64,000 nt of DNA, from NCBI GenBank assembly GCA_043228905.1, contig JBHGNT010000004.1, forward strand, positions 5,146,001 through 5,210,000, given 5' to 3'. The position numbers and the translations under genes were made by a program. Source of the stretch: Azolla caroliniana (lineage: Eukaryota > Polypodiophyta). Position 1 is the first letter of the stretch. Each line of letters begins with the position of its first letter. Positions 54,076-64,000 of this stretch are shown here, piece after piece. Below the pieces are notes generated by a model. It was not told where the DNA came from. It did not search any database and was given only the letters and a program-made list of their open reading frames with translations.

Positions 54076-54086
54076 CTATCTCCCCC

Positions 54087-55695
54087 TTAACGACGACGAG
54101 TGGAACGAGTCGGCGCTGATTGCAGACCGGGTTTGTCCGGATACTTTCGGTGGAAATCAGCAAGCAGATCCTGAGCATTGGCAACATGCTCGACGGGTTC
54201 CCAAGTGCGTTCGCTCGGACTATAACCAACCCAATCGACCAAATAATAAAGTTTGTTGCGAATAAGTTTGGAATCGAGGATGGCAACAACTTCATACTCC
54301 GGGTCGGCGTCCAACTCCAGCGGGGGAATGGTGTTTGCTTTATAAGGTTCAAGAAGAGAACAATGGAAAACTGGATGTATCTGAAGCTGTGGAGGGAGAT
54401 CAAGGCAGAATGTGACATCATTAACTTTACCCGTAATACGGAATGGACCGAGTCGTCGATAATCCAACTTGTCGCACAAGGAGGAATGTGACATCATTAA
54501 CTTTACCCGTAGTACGGAATGGACCGAGTCGTCGATAATCCAACTTGTCGCACAGTCGAGTAGTCTTGATGTGACGACGTAAGAGCCATACTCGATCTCC
54601 GATGGCAAAAGAGGAGGGAAGCCGATCACGATCCGCGTAAGTCTTCTGTGTCTGTTGAGCATGACGAAGATGAGTTGAGAGATCTGTCTGGATCTTGCGT
54701 AGTCTCTCCAAATGATCCCCGGCACGAGGATTGGTAGGTAGCTCCGGGGTGTCGATCACCGACCAGCGAGGATGAGAACCAGTATAAGCATAGAATGGGG
54801 AGACTCGAGTCGAGGAGTGAACAACATTATTATACGCAAACTCCGCAAAGTGGAGAATCTCGGCCCAATCGTCCTGTTGATAGCTCAGGAAACACCGGAG
54901 ATATTGCTCCAGCGTTTGGTTTGTTCATTCTGCCTGCCCATCGGTCTGAGGATGGTAGCCGGAGGAGAGGTTGCAAGAGACCTTAAGCATCTTGAAGAGA
55001 TGTTGCCAAAATTTGGAGACAAATTGTGGTCCTCGGTCACTGATGATACTGTCTGGGAGGCCATGATGCCGAAATACCTCACGCATGACTAGGGCGGCGG
55101 TTTCCTCACTAGTGATGGCCTTAGTAAACGGAACAAAATGTGCCATCTTCGTATATCAATCGACGATGGTTAAGATAGCATCGAACCCCTGCGAGACCGG
55201 CAGATCTGTGATAAAATCAAGACAAATAGACTGCCACGGCTTACTTGGAATCAGTAAGGGTTCCAACAAGCCATATGGATGGTGTCGTGGCATCTTTGCT
55301 CGGCAACAAGCATCACAGGTCCGAACGTAATCGTCGACAAAACAGCGCATGTGGGGCCACCAAAAAGATCGTTGCACTAGCTCCAACGTCTTAGTACTAC
55401 CGAAATGTCCCGCCGTATGGGTGTCGTGACAATGCTGGACGATTTGAAGGCGATAGGAGCAATCGGGGACATATATGCGCTTTTTAAAGAATAACAAACC
55501 ATCATGATATTCGAATTGTCGGTAGTCAATACCTGGTTGTTGAGACTGAGAACAGGATGCCCGAGAAGTATCAATGTGCGCCAGGATGTCTTGAGCAAAA
55601 TTATCCGTCTTCAAGTTTGCACGTATGTCATCGATAATCCGTGAATCCATCGGGGTGTGAAAAATCCGCGTCGTGTGCAATCGTGTTGGTCCCAA
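54087..55695 (-). pseudogene. Gypsy H integrase with chromodomain
   Basis: Upstream part (55156-55695): zinc finger CHDTHTAGHFGSTKTLELVQ and CDACCRAK. Then a TGA where CGA is expected before YTKMAHFVPFTK. Core at 54925-55146 with IISDRGPQFVS and YHPQTDGQAE. The C-terminal frame (54087-54725) passes DKLDYRRLGPF, HPVFHCSLLEPY and then a chromodomain: YEVVAILDSKL, YYLVDWVGYSPSERTWEP. A chromodomain fused to integrase steers insertion toward particular histone marks in chromoviruses. A 76-bp tandem duplication at 54409-54556 shifts the frame. Confidence 0.85.
54409..54556. repeat. 76-bp tandem duplication inside gypsy H integrase
   Basis: 54409-54484 is repeated at 54485-54556 with one substitution seen (CCCGTAATACGG against CCCGTAGTACGG). 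76 is not a multiple of three. Confidence 0.93.
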
Positions 55696-57228
55696 GATTA
55701 CTTGCGTTTGATTATCAAATGTTGGATCACCAGGACGAGGTGCAAGATATGAACGCCGTGATAGTGCATCTGCTTTTCCTTGCTGCTTCCCCGGTCGATA
55801 TGTGATTTTGAAGTCGAAACGCGTGAGGAATTGCGCCCACTGAGCTTGCCGTCGATTTAGTACGCGAGCGTTCTAGAAATAAGCAAGATTTTTATGATCA
55901 CTAAAGACAACGACCTGATGTGGAGAGCCCTCTAAGAAATGCCGTCATTGCACAAATGAATCCACGATGGCTAATAACTCCTTGTCATGTATTTCGTAGT
56001 TGATTTCCGCAACATCGAATTTGCGCGAATGGAAAGCCACCGGATGCAACTCTTCTTTATCTCCTTGTTGAGAAAGGATGCTACCGAGGGCGAAATCTGA
56101 AGCATCGGCCTCCATGATGAATGGTTTGCTAGTATCCACATGAGCTAGAATCGGTGCTGATGTAAAGGCTTTCTTAAGATGCTGAAAAGCCATATCTGCT
56201 TCAACGGACCAAAGAAATGTTTGGCCCTTCTTCGTAAGTTGTGTGAGGGGTAAGATAATCTTCGAGTAATCCTGTATAAACTTACGGTAGAAGTTAGCAA
56301 AACCTAGAAAACATTGTACATCTCGTACCGACCGTGGAATTTGCCACTCTAGTACAGTTTGGACTTTAGTTGGATCCATGGCGATGCCCTTTGAGGAGAT
56401 GACGTAGCCTAGAAATTCTACTTGCTTGCAGTCAAAGCTACATTTTTCTAGCTTGGCATAAAAGACCATTCTCGCGGAGTCGCTTTAGTACTAATAATAC
56501 ATGAGAATCGGGCTCTTGCTGGGTCTTCGAATAAATCAATAGATCATCAAGATAGATGATCAAACAGATATCCAAGAGGTCTCTGAATATATCATTTGCC
56601 ATATGTTGGAAGACTGCGGGTGCATTGGTTAGGCCGAACGGCATAACAGTATACTCGAAATGCCCATACTGCGTGCGAAAGGCGGTCTTCCATTCATCTC
56701 CTGGTCGGATCCGCACGAGGTTATACGCTCCTCGTAGATCGATTTTGGTAAAAAACTTGGCACCATTAACTCGCTCTTAAAGACTTGATATAAGAGGAAG
56801 TGCATACCTATTCCGGATGGTGACCTTATTCAATCCGCGGTAATCAACGACGAGACGAAGTGAGCCATCTTTCTTCTTGACAAAGAAGATAGGTGCACCA
56901 GCCGGAGATCTCGAATGACGGATGAACCCGCTTGCCAAGTTCTCCTCTATGTAGGCTTGAATGACTTCTAACTCGGTGGGTGACAAGTTGTAAATTGGTC
57001 CCCATGGTGGCTCGGTTCCTGGTTGTAAATCGATGGGACAGTCATAGGGACGGTGATGAGGAAGGGTACCGGCTTTTACCTTGTCAAATACATCGGCATA
57101 AGGATGATATTTTACCGGAAGTTGTACTGAGGAGTCCTTCTTAATAGTGCTGGAAGGATGTACTGATATTGCAAATAGGAACATTGCCTCCTTGTGTCCT
57201 TCTTCGCGTAATTGATGGAGTGAAATGG
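55696..57228 (-). pseudogene. Gypsy H RT and RNase H
   Basis: From 57184: [19 protein letters not shown], a stop at 56777, then [15 protein letters not shown] and catalytic YLDDLLIYS, a frameshift near 56450, then GFANFYRKFI and EADASDFALG. RNase H continues with stops where TGG or CAG codons are expected (about 55945 and 55875), to NRRQAQWAQFL. Nothing upstream of the RT N-terminus remains. Confidence 0.85.
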
Positions 57229-57438
57229 TCTTAAGCCTCTTAGCCGCTTTGTACTTATCTTTTCACATAATATATTAGTTGTTGTCATCATCTTTCTCTC
57301 TCTCTCATCCTCGCTATCTCTCTCTCTCCTCTTCTCACTTCCTCTCTCGGGAATCTCACGCAGTCCCGTCTTCTTAGTACTAATAGTACTTCCCTTCTTA
57401 GTACTAATTCCATCTCTGCTTTAGTACTATTCCTGACA
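57229..57438 (+). repeat. Gypsy H 5' LTR, inverted 210-bp portion
   Basis: This is the reverse complement of 53631-53840, the terminal 210 bp of the other LTR. One substitution was seen. Confidence 0.92.
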
Positions 57439-57668
57439 GTTTGAACCAATTTGGTTCAACATAATGCCTAGTGCCTTCTTTTATAGTGTTATCAGGAGTA
57501 ATCCTGAAACTTCTAGAATGTTCCAGAGAAATCTGGAATATACATTACTTTCTTATAATAAAACATAAATGAAAATAATATTCTATGAATTACAATAATG
57601 GTGTGATGGTTAAGAGCTCGACCCATATACCATAAGGTCATGGGTTCGAGTCTTGCCATATCATGACA
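57439..57668 (-). repeat. Gypsy H 5' LTR, normally oriented portion
   Basis: Matches 53841-54075 in the expected direct orientation, including the tRNA-like boxes and the CATGACA terminus. Confidence 0.92.
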
Positions 57669-60600
57669 CTGACGAGCCATAAGGAGTGGTTCTCGTACCT
57701 AGAAAAACCGATGCAACCGGGAGTAGTCGCAACCGGAGACGACACTCCGCATCCGATCACGAATGTCGGAGAAGTACCCCTGAGCCATGTCGGGTAGAAA
57801 GGGAAACTCATGAACGTGCTACACGTTCCGACAATAACGAAGAACTTGGTGTCGGTCGGACAGATCGTCGACCAAGGGATGGAGGTCCGGTTTACGCACC
57901 TCGGGTGTTTCATTGAGGAAGAAGGCCGTATCATTGCGCAAGGGCGCAGAGATGGGAGGATGTCGGACATCGACTTATGGCACAAGCGGATAGGCCACGT
58001 CAACTACCAGCGGCTTCAAGACCTACAATCGAAACAAGTGGTGTTCGGATTGCCCAATTTTAGTGGCCGGAAGGCACAAATTTGTGAAGCCTGCTAGCTT
58101 GGGAAGCAACACCGACTTCCTTTCCCCAACAAGCGTAACCGGAGCCAGAACAAGCTCGACTTGATACACTCTGATGTGTGGGGGCTGGCACAAAATGTTT
58201 TGTCTCCTTCATCGACGACTACACGCAGCACACGTGGATCTACCTCATTGAGAGGAAAAGCGAAGTCTTCGACTGTTTCCGGGACCTCAAAGGGTTCGTG
58301 GAAACGGAAACAGGAAGAAAGATCAAGTGCATGCGGTCGGATGGCGGAAAAGAATACTTTTCCAGTCAGTTCACCGGTTATCTACAACAGATGGGAATTC
58401 GGCACGAATTCAGTTGTAGATACACGCCGGAGCAAAACGGCGTGGCTGAGAGGAAAAATCGGTCGGTTGTGGAAGCGGCACGGGCAATGCTGGAGGAGAA
58501 GAGCTTGCCCAAGTTCTACTGGGCCGAGGCGGTAAGGACCGCGGTATACATCCAGAACCGGATCGGAGAAAAAGTGTCAGTGCACGAGCTTTACTTCGAA
58601 ACGAAGCCGAACTTGCGACACTTACGAGTTTTCGGTAGCATTGCATATGTGCATGTGCCGAAGGAGAAAAGGAGGAAGTTGGACGCAAAAGCCGAGAAGT
58701 GTATCTTGGTCGGCTATTCGGACGAGCAGAAGGGTTATAAGTGCTGTAACCCGCGTACCAAACAAGCGCGCGTGAGCCGCGACGTTGTGTTTGATGAGTC
58801 CGCGTCCTGGTACTTGCCTCTGACTCCGGACCTCACCTCCAATCTGAGATCTGACGATGAGGATAGCAAGGCCGAGGTGCCTCCGGCTCAGCCTGAAATC
58901 GGGACCCCCGAAGAGAGTCTGATTTCGTTTCGGTTAAGTGGACCGAATGGACAACTGAGTCGGTACGACCAGTCCGATGAAGAGCCGGCGAGTAGTGGAG
59001 ACTCGGTCGTGCATTCCCCGCGTAGGAAGCCGAGGAGACGGCTTACGCGCAAAGAGAAAGGGAAGAAGAAGGTGTCGGATTCCGGCACGGATAGGAACGA
59101 GTCAGACCGACGCGAGTTCGACTTTGAGGGAAGTGGCAACGGGCCTTCAGGAGGGAAGTCCGAGTTGGCCGAGAAGACCTCGACATCGGCTAATGACCGA
59201 TTACGCCGATCTACCCGCCAAAAGAACCTAGTTGTGCGGTTCGGATACAACGAGTACATGGCGCATCATTATGCGTACATGACCCGTGTAGTGGAAGTGC
59301 GTGAGCCGGAGAGCTACACAGAAGCGGCGAAGGACGCGAATTGGTGCGCCGCGATGGAGGAAGAGATGCACGCATTGGCGGAAAACGGGACTTGGGACCT
59401 AGTTGACGCACCGAAGAGTGTGAAGCCGATCGGATGTAGGTGGGTGTACAAGGTCAAGTACAACACCGATGGCTCGGTCAACCGATACAAGGCCCGGTTA
59501 GTGGCAAAAGGCTACGCGCAGAAACACGGCATCGACTACGATGAGACGTTCGCGCCGGTCGCGAAGATGATGACCGTCCATGTTTTGCTCGCGGTAGCCA
59601 CGGCCAAGGGGTGGCACTTACATCAGATGGATGTAAAGAATGTGTTCATGCAAGGTGACCTTGAGGACCAAGTGTACATGGTATAGCCCCCCGGATTTCA
59701 CTCCGAAACGAACACGTCGGTAGTGTGCTGATTGAAGAAGTCCCTTTACGGACTGAAGCAAGCCCCGCGTGCCTGGAATGCGAATATCACGCATCGGCTG
59801 CGTCGGATGGGCTTTGCGACGTCAAAATCGGACTCCTCGTTGTTCATTCAAAAAGGTCGACTCAGGCCGGTCAGTATTTTACTCTATGTTGATGACTTGA
59901 TCATCACCGGCGCCGACCTAGGTGAAATCAACTGCGTGAAGCTCCAACTTGTGGCATCATTCGACATGAAGGATCTAGGGGACCTTCATTACTTCCTCGG
60001 GATCGAAGTGATCCGCACCCCCGAAGGCATACTGATCAGCCAACATCATTATGCGCTGAATATGCTCTTCAAATTCGGGATGGCAGACTGTAAGTCCGTC
60101 TCGACTCCTCTGGATAGAACTGTCAAGCTTCGCCCCAATTCCGGCAAGGTTTGCGATCCGACAAGGTTCCAACAAATTGTCGGAAGCCATATCTACTTGA
60201 CAATCACCCGACATGATCTCAGTTATCCGGTCGGGGTGATCAGTCAGTTTATGGCACGACCTACCGAGGAGCACCTTCAGTGTGTGCAACGCGTACTGCG
60301 GTACGTAAGCAGCACTAAGGACCGGGGACTACTATATCGGACCGATACAGCCCCGCAGTTGGTCGGCTACACCGATGCCAACTGGGCCGGCAATGTCGCC
60401 GATCGTCGATCCACGTCCGAATAAGTGTTCTCTCTTGGGAGTTCCGCGATCGCGTGGAGTATCAAGAAGCAGCCGACAGTTGCACTGTCGAGCATCGAAG
60501 TTGAGTACCGAGGAGCGGCTATCGCGACATGCGAAGCCATATGGTTGAAGCGGCTACTTAAGGATCTGCAGGTGGAGGTGTCCGATCCGACGATGATTTA

Positions 60601-60781
60601 CTATGACAACCTCAGCAACATCCAATTCGCAAAGAACCCCGTCTTCCATGCACAGACCAAGCACATTGAGGTGCACTACCATTTTGTCCGTGAGCGTGTC
60701 CTTTCTGGTGAAGTCGAACTTCATTATGTTCTGATGGCTCGGCAGACCGCCGACATCTTCACCAAGCCTCTTGGTCTGGAC
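57669..60781 (+). pseudogene. Copia F protease end, integrase, RT and RNase H
   Basis: Picks up SHKEWFSYL after the duplicated site. Readable blocks: 57810-58097 (pre-integrase, LWHKRIGHVNYQRL), 58178-59686 (integrase with SDGGKEYFS and EQNGVAERKN; RT start with YKARLVAKGYAQKHGIDYDE), 59732-60424 (RT with LLYVDDLIITG) and 60425-60781 (RNase H, SSIEVEYRGA, TADIFTKPLGL). Stops between blocks include CQLGK read as C-stop-LGK near 58094 and VYMV-stop-PPGF at 59684. The last codons run into the 3' LTR. Confidence 0.88.
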
Positions 60782-61076
60782 AAGGCCGTTAGAAAGACGT
60801 TCCTCGTAAGGAATAGTTTTGGGAGTAAGTGTCGAGGCTCATTTATGAGCAGTCAAGTACTGTCAGTACTTCTGTCAGCCCATTGTCAAGGCTTGTATAA
60901 AAGTGCTCATTGAGCACATCCTGTGTACAGATTGAGTATTATCGTTTGAATTAAGTTCTTGTGCTTACTCTCTCTCTGTCTCTCCCGTGCGTACTGTGCA
61001 AACCTAAGCTTTCCATTAAACCTGCGTCTTCTGTTGTTCGGATTTCCTATATTGCTTCCGCACACCATTCTTTTCA
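60782..61076 (+). repeat. Copia F truncated 3' LTR (295 bp)
   Basis: Matches 5' LTR bases 46879-47174. The first 94 bases of the LTR, and the usual stop and purine tract before it, are missing. Confidence 0.9.
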
Positions 61077-62720
61077 AAAGGGACATCATATGGTCAAGGA
61101 TTCGCAAGAGGGTGTCGGTACAACTTTTAGAATGTCTTTTGCAGCCTTTAAGTTCCCAAGAGATTCTTAAAGCAGTAAAAGCCCTTGCAAAGGATGTTTG
61201 TCCTAGATTGGATGGGATGGGAGTCCAATGGTATATAAAATATTAGGATTTGATAGGTGATGGCCTTACCAAAGCTTATCAACAGATCTTAGACTTAGGA
61301 AATATGCCACAAGAATGGAATGAGGGGTTAATCTATATGATTCCTAAAACAAATGGACAGGTAGAAGAACTTAGTCATTGGAGACCAATTACTCTATTGA
61401 ATGTTATTTATAAGATATTAGCAAAAACAATATCTAGAAGGTTACAACCTTATCTCCCGGAGCTAATTCATGATTCCCAAACCGGTTTTATGAAAGAGCG
61501 AAGTATTTTTGACAATATTATTCTTTTTTGGGAAATGGTGGCAATTGCTGAATTACGTAACCAAGATCTAGCAGTGTTATTTCTTGATTTTGAAAAAGCT
61601 TATGATAGAGTAGATTGGGATTTTATGGAGGGAACACTACTTAGGATGGGTTTTCCTACCACCTGGATACGAGGAGTGTCAGCATTATATCGTCATGCGC
61701 ATAGTTCTCTTTTATTTGCGGGGGATATTGGTAGGCGATTTTCTATTTCAAGATCCGTGCGACAGGGATGTCCACTTGCTCCTTTTCTGTTTCTATTAGT
61801 ATTTGAAGCGTTTTCCATACATCTAAATTCTCAAGATGTAAATATTAAAGGTTTAGCACTATCTGTGGAAAACGCTGGTGTGGATAGTGAGTTTGCTGAT
61901 GATACAACTCTATACGTTGCTGCCTCACAAGTTAATTTGTTACAGGTACAAAAAGTTGTGGATGATTTCTCACATGCATCCGGAGCATTGATAAATTGGG
62001 ATAAATCATCTGGTTTTTGGATTGCTTCGGGAGATCCGTTGGTTAATATACCGCTGGTTAACATGGTCAATCCATTAGATATTTAGGTTGTAGAGTGGGT
62101 TTGGGTTTAAATGCAGAGGATATGATTGCACCATTACTGTTAAGATTAAGGAACAAGTTAATATATTGGAACAAGGAGAAGTTATCCTTAGCAGGGCCTG
62201 TAGTTGTAGCTAACTCGGTGCTTTTGTCTTCGATTTGGTATATAGCATCTACCTGGTTGTTTTCTAGGTCAATAATGCTTAAAGTTCAACGCCTTATGCG
62301 TAATTTCATTTGGGGGAACACTATTGCAGACAATTCTGTAGCAAAGGTAGCTTGGTCGGTTCTAATACAATCTAAACAAAAAGGAGGTCTAGGTTTGATT
62401 GACCCTTTTATGCAAAGTAAAGCCTTAATTGCTAAACATGTCGTTAGGAGTTTATTGCCAGGTGATGAGTTATGGAAAAAGCTATGGATTCAGCACTTGC
62501 ATAAGGTCAAGCCCTCAGTAGGAGGGCAATGGCATGATAGTCTTAGGTGGTTTTTTAATTCAGATTTTCCATTACCTAAGTCCAATGTTGGATCATTACG
62601 TTTCTTTAGTGGAATTTTCGGGCATGGGAAACTCTGCGACAAGCACTTGTTTTCTTGCCACCGAAAAATTATCATCAATTCATGCGTCAACCTTTGATCT
62701 GGAATCCTTTATTTACGGAC
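61077..62720 (+). pseudogene. LINE G ORF2, RT domain and C-terminal region
   Basis: Blocks 60959-61246 (LINE part from 61077) and 61250-62086 are in one frame with a stop at 61244-61246. RT motifs: WNEGLIYMIPK, WRPITLLNVIY, DSQTGFMKERS, LFLDFEKAYDRV, RQGCPLAPFLF and catalytic FADDTTLY. A frameshift near 62080 precedes the next block 62095-62697 (SLAGPVVVANSVLL, KGGLGLIDP). After about 62700 the similarity fades. Confidence 0.88.
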
Positions 62721-62870
62721 GAAGCTGCATGTGTTTTGGGTCTATGACCGAGGTTACCTTGGGCGGCAATGGACAGTGGGCCAGCCCATACAGTCCTGCC
62801 ACTAGCACCGTCCTTAGAGCATACAACATGACTCAACATGGAAGAGGTGATTGGGGTGCATAGTAAGAGT

Positions 62871-63720
62871 TTTTTCATAAAAGAATTTTTTCTCGGTAAT
62901 CTCCGATATGTTTGGTGCGGATAGTGAACCAGATGCTTTACCTTACATAGGATGAATGATAAGGTTGTTTCATAAGGACAACAGTGTATGCATTCATTTT
63001 TGTTTATGTAGGTTTAAGCTATTGGGGATACTCGATAACAATGAACTGATTGATGGGGAACTTCGTGGACATTGCCAAGATGCTAATACGCGAGATGGCT
63101 GATGAGGACTGAATGAAGAAATTTTGCCTGTGATAAGGATGAGTGAAGATGATGGGGGTGTTGTAGCCGACTATCATGAATGGGTGAGATTTTTTCATGG
63201 ACATTGGCATGAGGCTAATCAGCCAGATGGTTGATATGGACTGAACGAAGAAAAATTTTCTGTGATAAGGATGAGTGAAGATGGTGGGGAGGTCGAAGCC
63301 GACTAGCACGACTGGGTGAGGAAACATTTAGACTAATTTTTTGTTGATTCATACAGGATATGCGTGGACACTGGCACCATGTTAATCAGTGAGATGGCTA
63401 ATGTCGACTGAACGAATAAATTTTTCTGGGTTAAGGATGAGTGAAGATGGTGGGGAGGGTCGAAGCCAATTATCAGGAGTGGGTGAGGAAACATTTAGAC
63501 TAATTTTTGTTGATTAATACAGGATATGCGTAGACATTGGAACCATGTTAATCTGTGAGATGGCTGATGTCGACTAAATGAAGAAATATTTGTTGTGTTA
63601 AGGATGAGTGAAGATGGTGGGGAGGGTTGAAGCCAATTATCAAGAGTGGGTGAGGAAACTTTTGGACTGATTTTGTTCTTAACACAGGATTACCAACAAG
63701 ATATAATCCCAATTCAAAAC
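62871..63720. repeat. Tandem array of about 132-167 bp units
   Basis: GGATGAGTGAAGATG recurs at about 63137, 63269, 63435 and 63602, each time followed by GGGG-rich and GGGTGAGG blocks. No convincing coding frame. Confidence 0.85.
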
Positions 63721-63730
63721 CAGGTTCAAT

Positions 63731-63967
63731 CTTGCATTGGAAAAAGGCAGAGAAAGGTATATAAAGACTGAGAAGATGGGCAGGCTGAAGAGAAACCAAG
63801 TTTTTTGGCAATGTTTAAGCCGATGTTTACAGGTCCAAGAGTTTGGACAAGTTATGAATCTTGCATTGGAAAAAGGCAAAGAAAGATATATAAATACTGA
63901 GAAGATCGGCAGGCTGAAGAGAAACCAGGTTTTTTGGCAATGTTTAAGCCGATGTTTACAGAGCTAG
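63731..63967 (+). repeat. Two-unit 129-bp tandem repeat, in frame (43-residue unit)
   Basis: CTTGCATTGGAAAAAGGCA starts at 63731 and 63860. The plus-strand frame from 63737 reads through both units (GRLKRNQVFWQCLSRCLQ twice) to a stop at 63965. The unit is 129 bases, a multiple of three. No known domain was recognised; it may be non-coding. Confidence 0.7.
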
Positions 63968-64000
63968 AAGAAGACTACGACCAAGAAGCAGCAGATTACC

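Larger units (their letters stand above)
53631..57668 (-). mobile_element. Gypsy H: chromodomain Ty3/gypsy relic with a rearranged 5' LTR
   Basis: Ends TGTCAGG and CATGACA, flanked by ATGAC (53626-53630) and CTGAC (57669-57673), a 5-bp TSD with one change. The copia F protease frame joins across it. Minus-strand order: 5' LTR (right), RT, RNase H, integrase, chromodomain, purine tract AAGGGGGAGATAG, 3' LTR (left). Primer site, gag and protease are missing. Confidence 0.88.
46785..61076 (+). mobile_element. Copia F: old Ty1/copia element carrying copia E and gypsy H
   Basis: The 5-bp TSD AAAGG is at 46780-46784 and 61077-61081. The 5' LTR is 46785-47174 and a truncated 3' LTR is 60782-61076. 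The primer site abuts the 5' LTR. The interior is split by E in gag and by H in protease. Without these it is about 4.9 kb. Many stops, mostly CAG, CGA or TGG turned to stop. Confidence 0.92.
31160..62870 (+). mobile_element. LINE G: L1-type LINE split by two LTR-element stacks
   Basis: ORF1 begins at 31254, is interrupted at 32090-44834 by copia D, and resumes. ORF2 begins at 45450, is interrupted at 46785-61076 by copia F, and resumes to about 62720. Both junctions are marked by exact 5-bp duplications (CGTAC, AAAGG), and the LINE proteins join across them in frame at the D site. Without insertions the LINE would be about 4.7 kb. Neither outer boundary is sharp, and I saw no A-tail. Confidence 0.85.

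Overview
The window is a transposable-element-dominated stretch of a plant nuclear genome. The plant assignment rests on one recognisable cellular gene, a dirigent-like protein (12511-13206, minus), on plant-type L1 LINEs whose ORF1 has a zinc knuckle, and on Ty1/copia elements with initiator-tRNA-Met primer sites. I could not name the species. I found no rRNA, no functional tRNA gene, no CRISPR array and no prokaryotic operon.

Layout. 1-2177: truncated Ty3/gypsy pol entering from the left edge, followed by an LTR-like piece. About 2441-8100: decayed L1-type LINE on the minus strand. 8101-12500: AT-rich spacer with minisatellites. 12511-13206: the dirigent-like gene. 14646-16637: hAT-like non-autonomous DNA element with a 5'-truncated LINE (15077-16461) nested in it, followed by a second LINE of the same family in the opposite orientation (about 16893-19800) and a third LINE relic (20160-21061). 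About 21430-27769: old 5'-truncated gypsy element B, split by a short gag-only LTR element A (22311-25194). 27770-29790: copia relic on the minus strand.

31254-62870 is a nested insertion stack. One LINE (G, plus strand) is split twice. Split 1 (TSD cgtac) is copia D (32090-44834), whose leader, between primer site and gag start codon, holds gypsy C (32843-40002, minus; 4-bp repeat acgg). Split 2 (TSD aaagg) is old copia F (46785-61076). F carries copia E in its gag (47319-52662, minus; TSD gcatc) and chromodomain gypsy H at its protease site (53631-57668, minus; TSD atgac/ctgac). The last kilobase holds two tandem-repeat arrays.

Relative ages from LTR pairs compared by eye: E has no visible difference, C one, D four or five in about 733 bp, and A many. 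F, H, B and the LINEs carry many stops and frameshifts. C and D have intact reading frames; E has a single stop codon. Points I find most worth checking: the C/B/A gypsy family (unusual RT and protease motifs, gag and pol joined by a probable -1 slip on a T-run at the gag stop), element A as a gag-only derivative of that family, the half-inverted LTR of H, and the D/E pair, which share a gag-pol but have remodelled LTRs.
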